Positions 47,470-59,639 of a DNA stretch of 64,000 nucleotides are shown here, piece by piece. The notes beneath the pieces are model-generated. The model was not told where the DNA came from. It did not search any database and worked only from the letters and a program-made list of their open reading frames with translations. A program made the translations under genes and the position numbers. Position 1 is the stretch's first letter, and every line of letters starts with the position of its first letter. The stretch is from Tigriopus japonicus (taxonomy: Eukaryota; Arthropoda; Copepoda; Harpacticoida; Harpacticidae): NCBI GenBank assembly GCA_010645155.1, contig CM021322.1:7819038-7883037 (forward strand), read 5' to 3'.

Positions 47470-48279
47470 ATGTGCTGATTTAAGAAAAAGTAAGTGACAC
47501 ATTTTGACCACTGAAAAAATGAAAATTCGGTCTCTGTGATCAACAGAAGGGCTATTTAAGGCGAACAAAATGAATGTCATTTGGAAAACATGGATAGCTT
47601 TAAAGGTCATGAACTTTCTAAATAAACTGCCATTTAAATGAGTTTGAAAGAATGAAAAAAAGTGGCGATTTAATAAAACCTTAACAGGGGAAAAATGTTA
47701 CAAATGCCATCGTAGATGAAATTAGTTAAAAAACAAATGGCATTATTTGTGACAACTTTGAGGGCTGGATGGAATCAAAGAGGTTGATATCAAAGTTCTT
47801 GCTGCATACTTATATAGACTATAGATAGACTATTTCCACCTCTACTCAGACTCTATTTTTTCAAACAATTTTTGATTTCGATCATGGTCGAGCCATAAAT
47901 ACTTAACATGTCAACATTTTTTGGGAGACATCCATATTCAAAACGTTTGGAATATCACGTAACTTTTTACTTTTGAGTGGCTATAATTCGTGATGAACCA
48001 ACGAAACAGAACTCAGCTGACTATAAAACTATACACATGCATAGTAAACCATAAGATTCGGGAAATAACGAATTCAGAAAAGTCGGAAAAATATGTTTTA
48101 CAGGTTTTTGAACAGAAAAAATCTCCGAAATTGCTCTGAAAAGTTTGTCCAAAAGCGTTTTCGGTCTATTTATACAAATAAAACATAAAAGGACATGAAA
48201 CCAATCACATAAAATATAAAAAGTAGTCAGAACAACATAGATGATGAAATTTTGATAGTATTATCTTTTTATTATGATA
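47470..48279. other. Intergenic stretch
   Basis: No supported feature between the SINE and the mitoguardin 3' end. Confidence 0.5.
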
Positions 48280-48285
48280 TTTATT
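48280..48285 (-). terminator. Poly(A) signal of mitoguardin
   Basis: AATAAA on the minus strand, 45 bases downstream of the stop. A second AATAAA lies at 48268-48273. Confidence 0.7.
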
Positions 48286-48330
48286 CTTGTCACGTTAAAA
48301 TGTTTCATTTTCGCTTCCATTGAGACACGT

Positions 48331-51300
48331 TTAGTTTGGAACTTCAACGACATCTTGTTCTAAATGCTTTTGCACACTGTCAAAACGTCTTACAGCCAAT
48401 CCCATGATGTCCAAGCTCAAATCCTCGACACTTGAAAATCGAACCAGTTGGAAATTGTACATATCGTGGATAAAGTCCAAAACCTGAAGGGAAGAAAAGC
48501 CAATGAAAAATTCTTGTCACCTGGAATATCATTTTGGCAAACCTAAATTCTTACAAGAACGATAAAAATCTTCAGTTGTCAATGCTAAGGTTGCATATTC
48601 CTTCAAAATATGGCTTCAGGCCCTAACACACAATTATTTTGTATTTGCTGGTTATGATTGTCATATTTCCGACCTTAAACAAAGGTTTCCAGTTTTTTTG
48701 CCACTTATTGAATACAAAATATTTGGCCTATTTGCCAGATATTTTCACCCCTATTCATAGCGGTACAAGATTGTCTAAACATAACTTGTAAAGGGAAAAG
48801 AAATGCAGCAAATGTGGGTCTCAAAGTTGCAAAAACACAACATTAAGCAGAAAGAGATTTTTACAATCAAGTCTTTGTGTAATCTAACCGCACTTTATGC
48901 CCTTCACCATGCATCAAAATGGCAAAGATTGTTTAGGCTAGCACTTACAAATAAATTCATCATAAGCAATTGCGAAGAAAGAAGTCTGCTCACATTAAAA
49001 TTTTGTGCTCCAATAAATCTCATTGAAAAATACAGATGATTTATTCAATTGAGATATTAATAACTAATGCCTTCTTTGGTATATCTGGACAAGGATGACT
49101 CATCAAAGGATATATTACAGAATACCACTTAAGGCCGAGTTACTACAATGAAAATTCAACGGAACATTTACTGCTTTGAAATAACCTCTCATTTTAGTAC
49201 AATGTCAGGCCTTAAGCTGTATTTCTGTAATTCGTCCTGAGAAATTAAGATGTCCTTGATCTGGAATATCGAGTGGCGGAACATTTCAAACAGTTAGTCA
49301 GGCAACCTCTTACATTTTCCTGTGTTTCATACTTGGATTGAGAAACTTCTTGTCCAATGGGCCTTATGAAACACATGCGGCAACAAATTGAAGCAAATCA
49401 TTTGGGCAACCTCTTCCATTTTCATGTGTCAAAAACCTTTGAATTCCTTTTATGAAGAAAAACCTGCCCTCTAACTCCATACCTGGTTCTTGAAATACAT
49501 CATGAGATTGTTTAATTGTTCATCAGGTCCAAAGAAACCCCAAGCCAGCGTGGGTGTGAGGATTTCTGAGAGGTTATAGAACTGTGCCTTGAATCCGTTG
49601 GGCACCTGAAGCAGCCTTCTTTTGGCCTTAAGCACACTCCAAATGGCCGTGTGAAGGGCGCCTTCCTTGAAACTATCAGAAAGCCAACGATTCTTCATCA
49701 CAGCCAACACACTGGAGGGTGGGGACTCCAGATCCTACACATACAAGAAGAAGAAGAAGCATGAGATAATAATAATGTTTTGCACTAGGTTTTTAGTACC
49801 TAATGTCTTGTAATCCAATTTTAATCTGAATTAATTTTTTTGAACAACATTTCATAGTACTTGTTCATCATCATCTAAACTTATTCAATGTGCCAACATG
49901 ACATTTTGAATGAGAAAAATCACGCAACCTTCAGAAATCACGTCTGAGAAAATATCAAAGACTCGAGGTAAGTGTTACTTAGGCAAAACTGGTCAGTCAT
50001 GGAAAGTTTGGGTCCTTTATTCAGTCTGACACGCAAAAACTCAATATTTTATGGGTCAATATCTCTGAGTCCAAGAGAATTGAGCCTTTAGCACTTTCAC
50101 AATTTGATGTTTCTCTCTAAAAATTTATGATTTTAAATGTCTCATTTTCTAATAAATAAACTGAGCATATTATCAACCAAGTGTAAGCAAAGGTATCAAG
50201 ACTCGAAATACAAATCGTTTCTAGACACCTAGAATCATTGAATATTATGTTTTTAATTGGGAAAAATATGAATTCACTCAAATGGGCCGAGGAACTTCTG
50301 CCCTGTTTTACCGCTAGCGGTATGATAAAAAACGCTCAATGGATTAGTTCGGTCGGACGAATTCAGCTAGGGATTCTTGGGGCCAAGCAACTAGAGGTGG
50401 ATCAGATCTCAAACTTTGGTGTTCACAAGTTGGAATTTTGTTACACAAGGGAAAAGTTCTTTCGTAGCCTGAACCCAGATTGTTAATGAACCAACTTTTT
50501 AATCAAGCTCGGGAATTTTCAACAATCTTTTATCAAGTTTGTTGAAGGGCAAGTCTAGGCTCCGACACATCCCTAGCCATTTGGCCCCAAGAATCCCTAG
50601 CTGAATTCGTGCGACCGAACTAATCCATTGAAGCAACCTATGTCATGTCCCATTGATAGGCGAAGTTCCTCACTTTTATCAATATCGGTTTCTAGATGAC
50701 ATAAAAAGTCCCTTCACTTACTTCAAAGCTGTCGATGAGAATGTAGTCGAGGAGAACATCATAAAGATTGATGCACTTGACGTTCCTTGATTCCAGTTCC
50801 GACCTCATTTGTTCCAAGTTCTCATCATTAGACAAATAAGCAATCAAGTCATCATAGGCCGTCACGAAATCCTTGGGATCACGATCAAATCTAACCAGTA
50901 ATTCTGAAAGTATTTTCCTTCCATTGTCAATCCACCTGGAAAAGCAAGAACCAAAATATTTCTGAAGGGGAAGTATGAAATTTGCCTAAAATGGTTAGTG
51001 TGCAATTTGGACTCAACAACAGGTTTTATTGGAAACTTCAATTGTTTGACCACAAAAGTTGCTGAGGCCATGTTCTTCAGAATTAACTAGCAAACAAAAT
51101 TAACCTTAATGTTAATGTGGACAACAGTAATAATTTTGAGGTTATTGTGTTTCACTTTTTTACATAATTTAAAAATGGTACCTTAAAACATCCAATATTC
51201 TTATAATTGCAAAAAAATTGCAAGAGTTACATGACTCTTCATGTTTCTATTAATATGATCAATTAATTAAGCCAAATTCTTCAATCTTTGCATTGAAGTC

Positions 51301-53922
51301 AACTATTCTGTTTAATCATTATTTTGAAGACTTTTAATGGATGTAAAATATGAACATCATTTTTAAATTAAGTTAAAAAAAAGAGTAATTTAAAGCTTAC
51401 CACGTTCGAATTACATCGTCACTCATAAGTTTTGTAAAAGCCAATCGGAGACAATGCAATTTGGCCAGATATTCGGAATCACTTTCGCAGCCAACAAATT
51501 CCGTTCTGAGAGCACGATATGGAATCTCGCCATTTTCATCCAAGATTTGCAGGGCATCAACATAGATCTTTTGCTGGGGATCACTTTCACCTGGAATACA
51601 TGACATGAAAGATGGGCGTTTATGGCCTAACTAAAACCCGTTTCAACTTACTTAAAACCTCATTTAGATCGTCAAAATCCCGCAAGTCTGCAATGGTATC
51701 TTGAGCCGAAACAAACGAGATATCATCCACTGAGGTGACACTTAACAATCTGGATGAGGCATCCTCATGAACACCTAAATCACGGCTATTTCTGCCATTC
51801 CGCTTTGCTACAGTTTGATTTAAAATTGAATTTTGATGAATGAACAGAGCTTCACCCTCCTCCTAAAAGAGCATTTTGTGTCAAAACTTGGATTACAGAG
51901 ATATTTCTGCTAGTATTTTCAAACCTGGAGTTGATAGGCGCATTCCAAAAGATTCTCCAACATGTGCATAAACTTGGTTTCATCTGATGTGGTGAGGGCA
52001 TTCCGCAAGGGTTCTTTATTGCTGGGATGATAGGCTGACAAGGCATCTTCCCAATAGCCAATGACAGTCTCCAAAGCCTCCATTCCCATGAGACCTACAA
52101 AACAAAAACTACATGAATCCCCGAGAGGTTGCGAGACTAAAAGGTCGGTATTGAAGGAATCCTCCTCTCGCAACCTAGTCAACTTCTATCTTCTCATACC
52201 TAATTGTTGAGGAGTGAGGGGTGTTCCATCCACAAGGGTGGCACCTGATGTGATTGAGTCTTTATCAGAAATAGGTGGCACACTTTGCCGTTGAAGTTCG
52301 GACCAATTATAAGATGATATGGATAAACCCCGCCGCAAAGTACCTAAACAATATGTTTATATAAAGTAATTTTGGCAATCGTCAATGCATAGAGCATCCC
52401 ATACTGTCATTGGAGCTGCCATGTTTGGACAGGGAGATTTGTCGAGCTCTTCGGACCGCTCTGATACTGCGATGGGGATCAAGTTGGGCCCGAGGTCTGT
52501 GGCAATAACGGGATACCACTAAAAGGACCACTCTGCAAACGCAATAACGGACATAGAGAAGCCACCAACTCAGATTGTGCAGAAAAAGATCCAGGAACAA
52601 GCATATATGGAATTGGAGCTCAGATTTGAGGCTGAAGGAGCCCCAATCTTCGAAGAGGGGCATCTTTTTAATGGTTTCCAACCAGAGATCTTTCAACAAC
52701 ATTAATCAGGTGACAACAGGGTCGACAACCATCAAAGAAAAACCTCGGATTTTTAAATTAGAATTCGCGCATTTGTTGTCAAAGGTATCAGTGATGTTTT
52801 CCCTGTTTATAGTGCTTGTTGTTAGACGGTTTACTTTTATGACAGTATTTAAAATAACATTACTTGAAAGCAAGCTAAAAGTAAGAAAAGATGACTTCAA
52901 CTCGGTCATCAAATTGCTTGAATTTACAATGAATTAAAGAAGATTGAGACAGCTTGCTTTTGCAAGATTTCATCTCTATAGCCTGTTGGGCACTCAACAG
53001 TGATTTATTGAGAATTATATGTAAACAGCAGATGTTTGTTAAAACAAAAAAACATTTGAATGTTGTCCCAACGCTTATTTTTCAACTTGTTCCAACAAAT
53101 GTGAAATGTTTACAAACAAAAACAACTTAACACACATTTATTTCTTGTTTAGATGAATTAAACTTTTAAAAGATACAACTTTTCATGACATTTGATTGTT
53201 TTGTTAAAAGCAAACCAATTAATTTTTCTGAAACTTTCACAAAATCCTGATTTTCTTTTTGCCTCCAATCACGACTTAGTTTAAATAAGACTGTATCACA
53301 GTTTTTAATGGTTGAAAATCATTTATAAAAGTAATTTAATCAAACACAAATGAAAAGAACATTATTTCAAGGTTACAAGGAGAAGGATTGCATTTATATC
53401 TTAATTTGCAAATCAACATTAAGTCAAAATGAATAAACATAACATTTGACTATTTTTCGCTTTGTTTTTAACCCCAAAACAGTGCTGATTGAAAAACCAA
53501 CGACAAAACAATTTAAACAACAGAAAAAGGCCTAATATAATCTCTAATTTCATAGTTAAGTATATTGTTTACGGTTATTTCAACTTGAACGATCCGAAGT
53601 AAAATCATTTCAGGTTCTCTCCTTCACATTTTGGAACCTCCAAAATAAAAGTCTCAAAATTATCGCCTCACCCTGAACAGCCCACTCCAATGAGTGCCAA
53701 TTTTTGGCTCAGATTCAAACGTTTGAAGAACCAAATGGAGGCGGAAATCTGCAAAACAGTCCAAATCTATGATCCCCAACATCACCCCTTTCAGGGACTC
53801 CAAACTGAACTCACCTGAGAACCCAATTTGTGCGTCACTTCAGTCATTTTAGCCCAAGTTTCGTGCCAAGGAAGTGTTTTTCTCAAGTCTCGAGACAAAT
53901 CGAGCTCTGGACTTAACTCCAT
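48331..53922 (-). CDS. Mitoguardin (MIGA/FAM73 family), complete, ten exons
   Basis: Exons (minus): 53815-53922, 53672-53748, 52405-52532, 52200-52343, 51925-52094, 51652-51862, 51401-51590, 50722-50935, 49483-49734, 48331-48483. All introns are GT..AG with matching phases; 1647 nt, 548 residues. Residues 53-69 (LALIGVGCSGVVLLVVS) form a membrane helix followed by basic RYCHRPR, the N-terminal outer-mitochondrial-membrane anchor. Family hallmarks include ALETVIGYWEDAL (about 157-169), WWIDNGRKIL, DYILIDSFEDLESPP, VMKNRWLSDSFKE and LTPTLAWGFFGPDEQLN. Residues 255-264 (DDISFVSAQD) resemble a phospho-FFAT motif with Ser at position 4, which in this family binds the ER protein VAP to make ER-mitochondria contacts. 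Family role: mitochondrial fusion and lipid transfer/storage. The length agrees with animal homologues. It shares a divergent 5' region with TMEM120. Confidence 0.95.
49088..49249. repeat. 162-bp dispersed repeat, copy 2 (mitoguardin last intron)
   Basis: Nearly identical, same-orientation copy of 41213-41374. It lies in the intron between mitoguardin exons 9 and 10. Confidence 0.9.
50336..50631. mobile_element. MITE with near-perfect inverted repeats of about 50 bp (mitoguardin intron)
   Basis: TCAATGGATTAGTTCGGTCG and the following bases to GATTCTTGGGGCCAA at the left recur as the reverse complement at the right, with one mismatch over about 50 bases. A weaker GAGGAACTTC pair outside (about 50290 and 50662) suggests the inverted region extends further. 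Sequence at 35450-35510 (CAAGAATCCCTAACTGAATT) is a relative. No clear target duplication was seen. Confidence 0.8.
52720..53670. other. Mitoguardin intron 2, AT-rich
   Basis: Intron between exons 2 and 3. Frames at 52575-52937 are antisense to exon 3 and intron sequence, and I take them as chance. Confidence 0.6.
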
Positions 53923-55650
53923 AAAGGCCCTAAATGAGAAATAAGCCGGGCATCCTTCACTTCAGAGCGTCCTTTACTATCTTCCTTATCCTCATGGAAC
54001 ACTGACCAAAACACGTGACGTCACCCCTGAGATCACGACAGCTGACATTCTAGAGGAAAGTTTGAAATGAGCTCCGAGTTTATGGTTAATACAGATGTTT
54101 TTAGAGTTGAAAGTGACTTGTAGTATGATATTGATGTGAAAAATTATTGATTGATTAAAAAGGTTCACATTTAATTTGTTAAATACAAGTTGCGGCTGAG
54201 ATATTCATTGCTGTGGACAGATGGCGTTATTAGTGATGGGGGACTGTCAACAATGGTTCAGGGGTGCTGTTTTCAAGATAGTGAATTTTGAATCCCGTCT
54301 AAGTTGCAAACGGAAAAAAAAGAGAGTTTTGATAAAAGAATGAATTACTTGATGATCGAACATATTCTAGAATAGATGAATTTTTGTAAATCGTCATAAA
54401 ATTGACAGCTAGTCCAGAACGTTCCCTTTAAGAAAGATGAAACTGTTTGACCATTTTATGGTGAAAACACAGGTCGTAACTTGATTTTTTTTCTTTGGTT
54501 TCAAATTTCCCTGTGTAAAGTGTTTTCCCTGGCATTAGAAAACTGGTGCTTTTGTGTTATGAATTCAAAATGAAAATCAAAGAATGTAACAATTGAATTG
54601 AAATAACATTTTTTTATAGGAATTTTGATAGTTCAAGTTCTTCAAAGAATTAAAATGCTGCTATAGTACTGCACTTTTCATTCAAATACACCAACTAATA
54701 ATCATGACACTAAATAATGCATCAAACATTCATTATAATACAGTTGCAATCTAATCTGAAAGTTTGTCTTCAGAAAATAGTTTTGCAAATATAATTTTTA
54801 ATATTCTGTTGAATTTCAAATTTTGAAGTCATTTGTTACCATAAGGATTAATGATTGAATGCTATCATGATTTTCTNNNNNNNNNNNNNNNNNNNNNNNN
54901 NNNNNNNNNNNNNNNTTAAAATATGACGACAAGAAAAGTAGCACAACTCTGAGAAAAAAAACCAAGCTGTGACTTGTTAAAGTTAATGATTGAGTTGCAT
55001 TTTTGTTGGCAATATTTTACATTCCACAATTTCGAACTTTTATAACCGTCATTAATTCAAGCAACAGCTTAGTTTAGGTTACATTCTCGGTACAACTCAA
55101 CTTGGATTCCATTTTTAAGGCTCATAAGATTCCAGGTAAGTGTTTTGTAATCCAAAATAGTCGTTTAGAACTAGTTAGTAAATAGAAAGTTGTACTGTTG
55201 TAATATAGCTGTATTGTATTAGTCGTAATAGAAAGTTTAGAAACCTTTTTTATCCTGAACAGCCAAAAATTCAATGTCTCAGAGTTGCACCAATGTAGTA
55301 TTTTGTTGTTGGCAGCCCTGATCGGACTACAGTTGTTCTTTTTTTGTGCTTACATACACCATTGTAATGCTTTTCTGTCAAGGTAATTCCAACTTTAACA
55401 CCGAATTCATCTATCTCATTGACCACGTGTCCACTCATGCAATCCAGTATTACTGCTCTTCCTTTTACTAAGTGTGTGTGTGAAATGAAATGAACAGTAC
55501 GTATGGTAGCTTTGTTGTTGTTGTTATTGTTAGCGTTGCCAAGCTAAGAATTGAGTGTGCCAAAGGTCAATACTAATCCAGTTCTTGTCTGAGATGATGA
55601 TCGTGATCCTGATGATGATTGGTGTTGCAGAAGAAGAGATTTGAGCCAAG
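53923..55650. promoter_or_regulatory. Divergent 5' region shared by mitoguardin and TMEM120
   Basis: About 1.7 kb between the two start codons, which point away from each other. It contains an assembly gap (54877-54915). On the plus side CCAG|GTAAGTG at 55131-55141 is an excellent splice donor, and GGTGTTGCAG at 55621-55630 an acceptor, so a 5'-untranslated intron of TMEM120 (55135-55630) is likely. No TATA box is obvious near either start. Confidence 0.6.
54877..54915. other. Assembly gap (39 N)
   Basis: Run of undetermined bases within the divergent promoter region. Confidence 0.98.
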
Positions 55651-58600
55651 ATGGAGAACACGGAATTGGCTCAATCACTCAAAGATTGGGCCGAACTTTC
55701 ACAAGAATATGCGGTAAGTGGCTTGTTTTTTTTTGAGTGGCCACGCCTTTTATAGTTGTCTTTTTTATTTATGCAGGAGTTTTTGAAGGAGCAAGAGGGT
55801 GTAAATTAAACGTATGAAGGTTTTTATACTTTTAGAAGGCTGTTTGTTGACACAGTTAGATAGGTGGAGAACAAGGGATTTACCACGATTTTGTAAGACG
55901 AGCTAATATAACTTTTTTTTAACAATACAGTGATGTTCACTTTTAGAATCTCGTTGTTATGTTTCCCTTTTTTTATAGCATTAACTTTAAATGGTGACAT
56001 AGGTTTGATGTAAAAGGTGCTTAATCTAAAACAGATTTGCCTTTCTTTATCATTTCTTTCAAATCTTTTACAAAACAATAACAACTTTGGACAGACAAAA
56101 ACGTTTACAGTCCATTCATTCTCCTGCAATTGAAAATTTCTTTATTTTATGAAAAAAATTAAAATGTTATTGATTTGATCTTGGTTGTAAGCATTATTGT
56201 ATTTTGGCAGCCTTCTACACGAGAAAATTCAGTGCTTCTTGAATGGGTAGATTTGGAAGACATAAAGTTATATATTACGTATAAGACCTTGCATTATCCC
56301 AAGAGGATTTTAGAAACTCCAATGAGAAATGCTTTTGTTCGTTTTAAAGGGCCTCCAAGACTTGCACAAGAAGTACCTGATCAAATTGGAGGAGGCTTTG
56401 GCTCTGCAACGAAAATGTGTGGCTGGCGTCAATCATCAGCGATATCGTCTCAAGGCCACCGACAAACTATTGAACCATGTCAAGACCACCAACGACGAAG
56501 AGAAGGCCGAAAAATCCGACCTCGACAAGGACATTTTACGGCGAAAGGCCCAACTCTCACAAGTAAATGGGTGCACTGTAATGGAAGAGTAAGGTTATGA
56601 GGTGCGCCCTCTATGGGTTTAAAGTGGCTACTGCTCGCTAATTCCATGAGATGCATAAATCTGTAGATAGCAACATCAATTTTTGACATACTGAAGTGCC
56701 ATTAATGTTGATTTAGGACTTCAAATGAGACAACAGTTCAGCAAGCAAGTCCTCCCTAGACAGCGGAGGTTTGAATCCTGCTGTTAGTGAGTGAATATGC
56801 TTATTTCATTATTAGAAGAGATTTCCTTCATTGTAGGGGCAAAAATATTAGCAAACAGCTAAAGAAATACCTTCAATGGGTTTGGGTGAATTATATCCAA
56901 GATTGACATGAAAAGCTTCATAATTGGAAAAATAATTTCAAAAACAATCCATGCCACTTTTCAGCTAAAAACACTTTTTAGTTGCATTTTGAGTCCCTCC
57001 ATCAACATTTTAAGCGCTTTAGTTTATCCTGAACTGATGAAACTCATGTATCTCATGGAATTGACGAGTTGCTGCCACAAAAAATCATTACCTATCACAC
57101 TTCATAACTCTACTCTTTGATTATAGTGCACTGAGCAGTATTATATATGGCCCTTAAGAGTTGGATTTTATTGAAATATTTCAATCTTAGATGGAGGACA
57201 GTTTGCCGAGACCTTCTGGGAGATATTTGAACATCATTTTGGGGAGCATCAACGTGTCCATTCTGGATAAGAAGGCCAAGTACGATTACAAAGACCAGTA
57301 TGAGCGGTTCAAGCTCATTGTCAACCTTGTTGGTAAGAGAAAAGTACTGCTTTTAAAGTGATTATGTCATTGGAAAAAGGTAGGCATTGTGTGCACAAAA
57401 TAATTTGATGATGAAGTTTGAAGTTTGAAATTTGTTTTTTTTTTGTGAAAGGTGGATCTGTTTGTGCTTAGAATACTTTTTTCAAAAAAAAATTCCCATT
57501 TTCTAGACGTTTGAAGAATTATTTTTTCTTTTTTTATGTTCTCCAAACAAAAAAAAAGTCATCGTTACCTTGTCGACAATACATTTCTAGAGGAAAAAAC
57601 GAGCCCAAAACAAACAACCAAAGCAAACGGATCAACCAAACGATATAAAATTTCCTTCTTACACCAGAAACACCGACAGATTGAGAAGGAAAAAGTCCTC
57701 ACAAAGTTTTGTCTTGCTATTTAAAGCTATTTCCAGCTAAAAAACATATTTGGCCTTTTTTATGTGTTAAGTTTTTTCAGTTCTTCGTCTTTTCCCGCCC
57801 GCTGTAATTTGTTGCAACTGATCTTTATGTTAGGGGGTGCATAATTTTAGAAATTATGCTCAGACTTACAAGCCCATAAAAATGGAATACAAAAACCTAT
57901 CGAACACCAAATGAACCTAAAAATACGAAGAAAGGCTGAAAAATTTCGCTTGAGTTTTTACTTTCGATATTGGTTTACAAAGACGAATTTGGGGCTCGAG
58001 TTTTCAGTTCGACTTTTAAACATCTCTAGTTGAATGGCAATTAAAATAGATTGACAGCAAAATGGATAAAACGAGCAAAAATTTATATATTTTTTTGCGT
58101 AACAAATTGTTCGCTTGAAATCTGTACCCTTCCTCTATTGATGTTAACTTTTGAACTGTAACCACTTCAAATTACCTGGAACCTATACCGTTGTTAAAGC
58201 CACACTCTCAATGTTATTTGATTTGCTTTTTTACTTGATGCTGTTTAGTGTCAAAATTTTTGAACAAGAATTATTTTCGTTGCTTTTTTTATCTAAGCTT
58301 ACATTATGGTTTGTGTTTGGCCACATCTACATAAACAAGGCAGAGGTTGTTGCAACCTTCATTGATATTCGACCATGTTGAATGTTCGTATGTTTTGGTC
58401 TTGTTTTTCAATTTCGTCATTAATTTTTTAATCAAAATTAGCAACTTTTCGATTTTTTCGTAATAAACAGCAACTTTTAACATTTTTTTGCCTCGATCAC
58501 TGAAATTCTGCGGAATATTGCTCGATATACACATTTCACATGTACTTTTTCAAGACATTTTCAATGTATTATTATTTTTTTAAATTCTGCGTTCTAAAAG

Positions 58601-59588
58601 AGCCAAAGTTTAAAGAAAAGACAAACTTTCGCGCAGAATTGAGCCAAAATTTGGTTGACTTTGACATTTTGTTTCAAAAACAGTGACATTTTTAGGCCAG
58701 CAAATAGTAACTTTTGTGGAATTGAGTGCCACTTCTATTCAAAAATATTGCAACCTTAGGACTAAAAACAGGAACTTTATCCGGGCCCCAATCATGAAGA
58801 TATTACTAGAGGGAGGGAAAAAAATTGTTTTTGTTGTGGAGTAAAAATTTTAGCTGACGATAATGCTCGACAAACTTCAGCTGACCATATGCAGTGGAAC
58901 GTCTGCATTTTCTGCTTCACGGAAAACCCATCATCCCGTCCTTTAGACACTACTTATCAAAAACAATCTTTTACCAATTTTAAGCTAGTTGTTATTGTTT
59001 TCGGAGTACCTTTGGCTACCTTTGGCCAATAGAACATGTTCCCTAAATTTGGGCCTTGTTATTGCAGGCTGTGTGTTGGCATGTATCAGTCTGTACTTCA
59101 ACATGAGGGTCTTTGATCTCATGTTCATGTTCCTCACCGTGTGGTATTACTGCACCCTCACCATTCGGGAGTCCATCCTCAAAGTGAATGGCTCCAGAAT
59201 CAAAGTAAGTGGGCCTTAAGGCGCCAAATGAATGTGGCAATTGAGTGCTTCACACAATATTGGTTTTGGTTGCTTATTAGGGCTGGTGGCGATTGCATCA
59301 CTTCATATCGACGTTTGCAGGAGGTGTATTGTTGATTTGGCCGGATGGCGAGGTCTATTTGAGCTTCAGGTGAGGAAAACATGTGAAAGGTGAAATAAAT
59401 TGTTATGATTCATGTTTCTCCTTTTTGAATGGACAGAAATCAATTGATGTGGTTCAATGTGTACTTGGCATTCCTCCAATATCTGCAGTTCACCTATCAA
59501 AGAGGGGTGCTGTATCGATTGCGGTCCTTGGGTGAACGAAACGATATGGACATCACCATTGATGGTTTTCACTCTTGGATGTGGAAAG
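55651..59588 (+). CDS. TMEM120 family membrane protein, C-terminal exon(s) missing
   Basis: Exons: 55651-55713, 56350-56562, 57191-57332, 59068-59204, 59281-59369, 59437-59588, all with GT..AG junctions and matching phases; 265 complete codons, one base carried over. Residues 1-92 form the N-terminal cytosolic coiled-coil region ([24 protein letters not shown]). Then come [17 protein letters not shown] and [13 protein letters not shown], a membrane helix at about 132-150, and the family's most conserved block [23 protein letters not shown] (about 164-188), [34 protein letters not shown] and [13 protein letters not shown]120A/B proteins (about 340 residues, six membrane helices, CoA-binding fold, nuclear envelope/ER; linked to fat-cell differentiation) have about 75 more residues with the last helices. 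No such exon was seen after 59588. The terminal exon may lie beyond the window, be very diverged, or be lost in assembly. Confidence 0.93.
58444..58785. mobile_element. Family B element copy in TMEM120 intron
   Basis: Contains GCAACTTTTCG, AACAGCAACTTTTAACA, TTGCCTCGATCACTGAAAT and a right end ...ACTTTATCCGGGCCCCAA. It is ordered like the 39073-39497 copy. The left terminus is unclear. It lies in the intron between TMEM120 exons 3 and 4. Confidence 0.65.
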
Positions 59589-59639
59589 GTAAGAAGACCA
59601 TCGATATTGACCATTGAGTTCTATTAATACTAGAGGGAG

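Noticed and set aside
52382..52702. The 106-codon minus frame as a separate gene
   Set aside because: Its middle part is mitoguardin exon 3 (52405-52532); the upstream part is intron, ending at a TTTGCAG acceptor.
56175..56600. The 141-codon plus frame as a separate gene
   Set aside because: It overlaps TMEM120 exon 2 in the wrong frame; the other frame carries the conserved coiled-coil residues.
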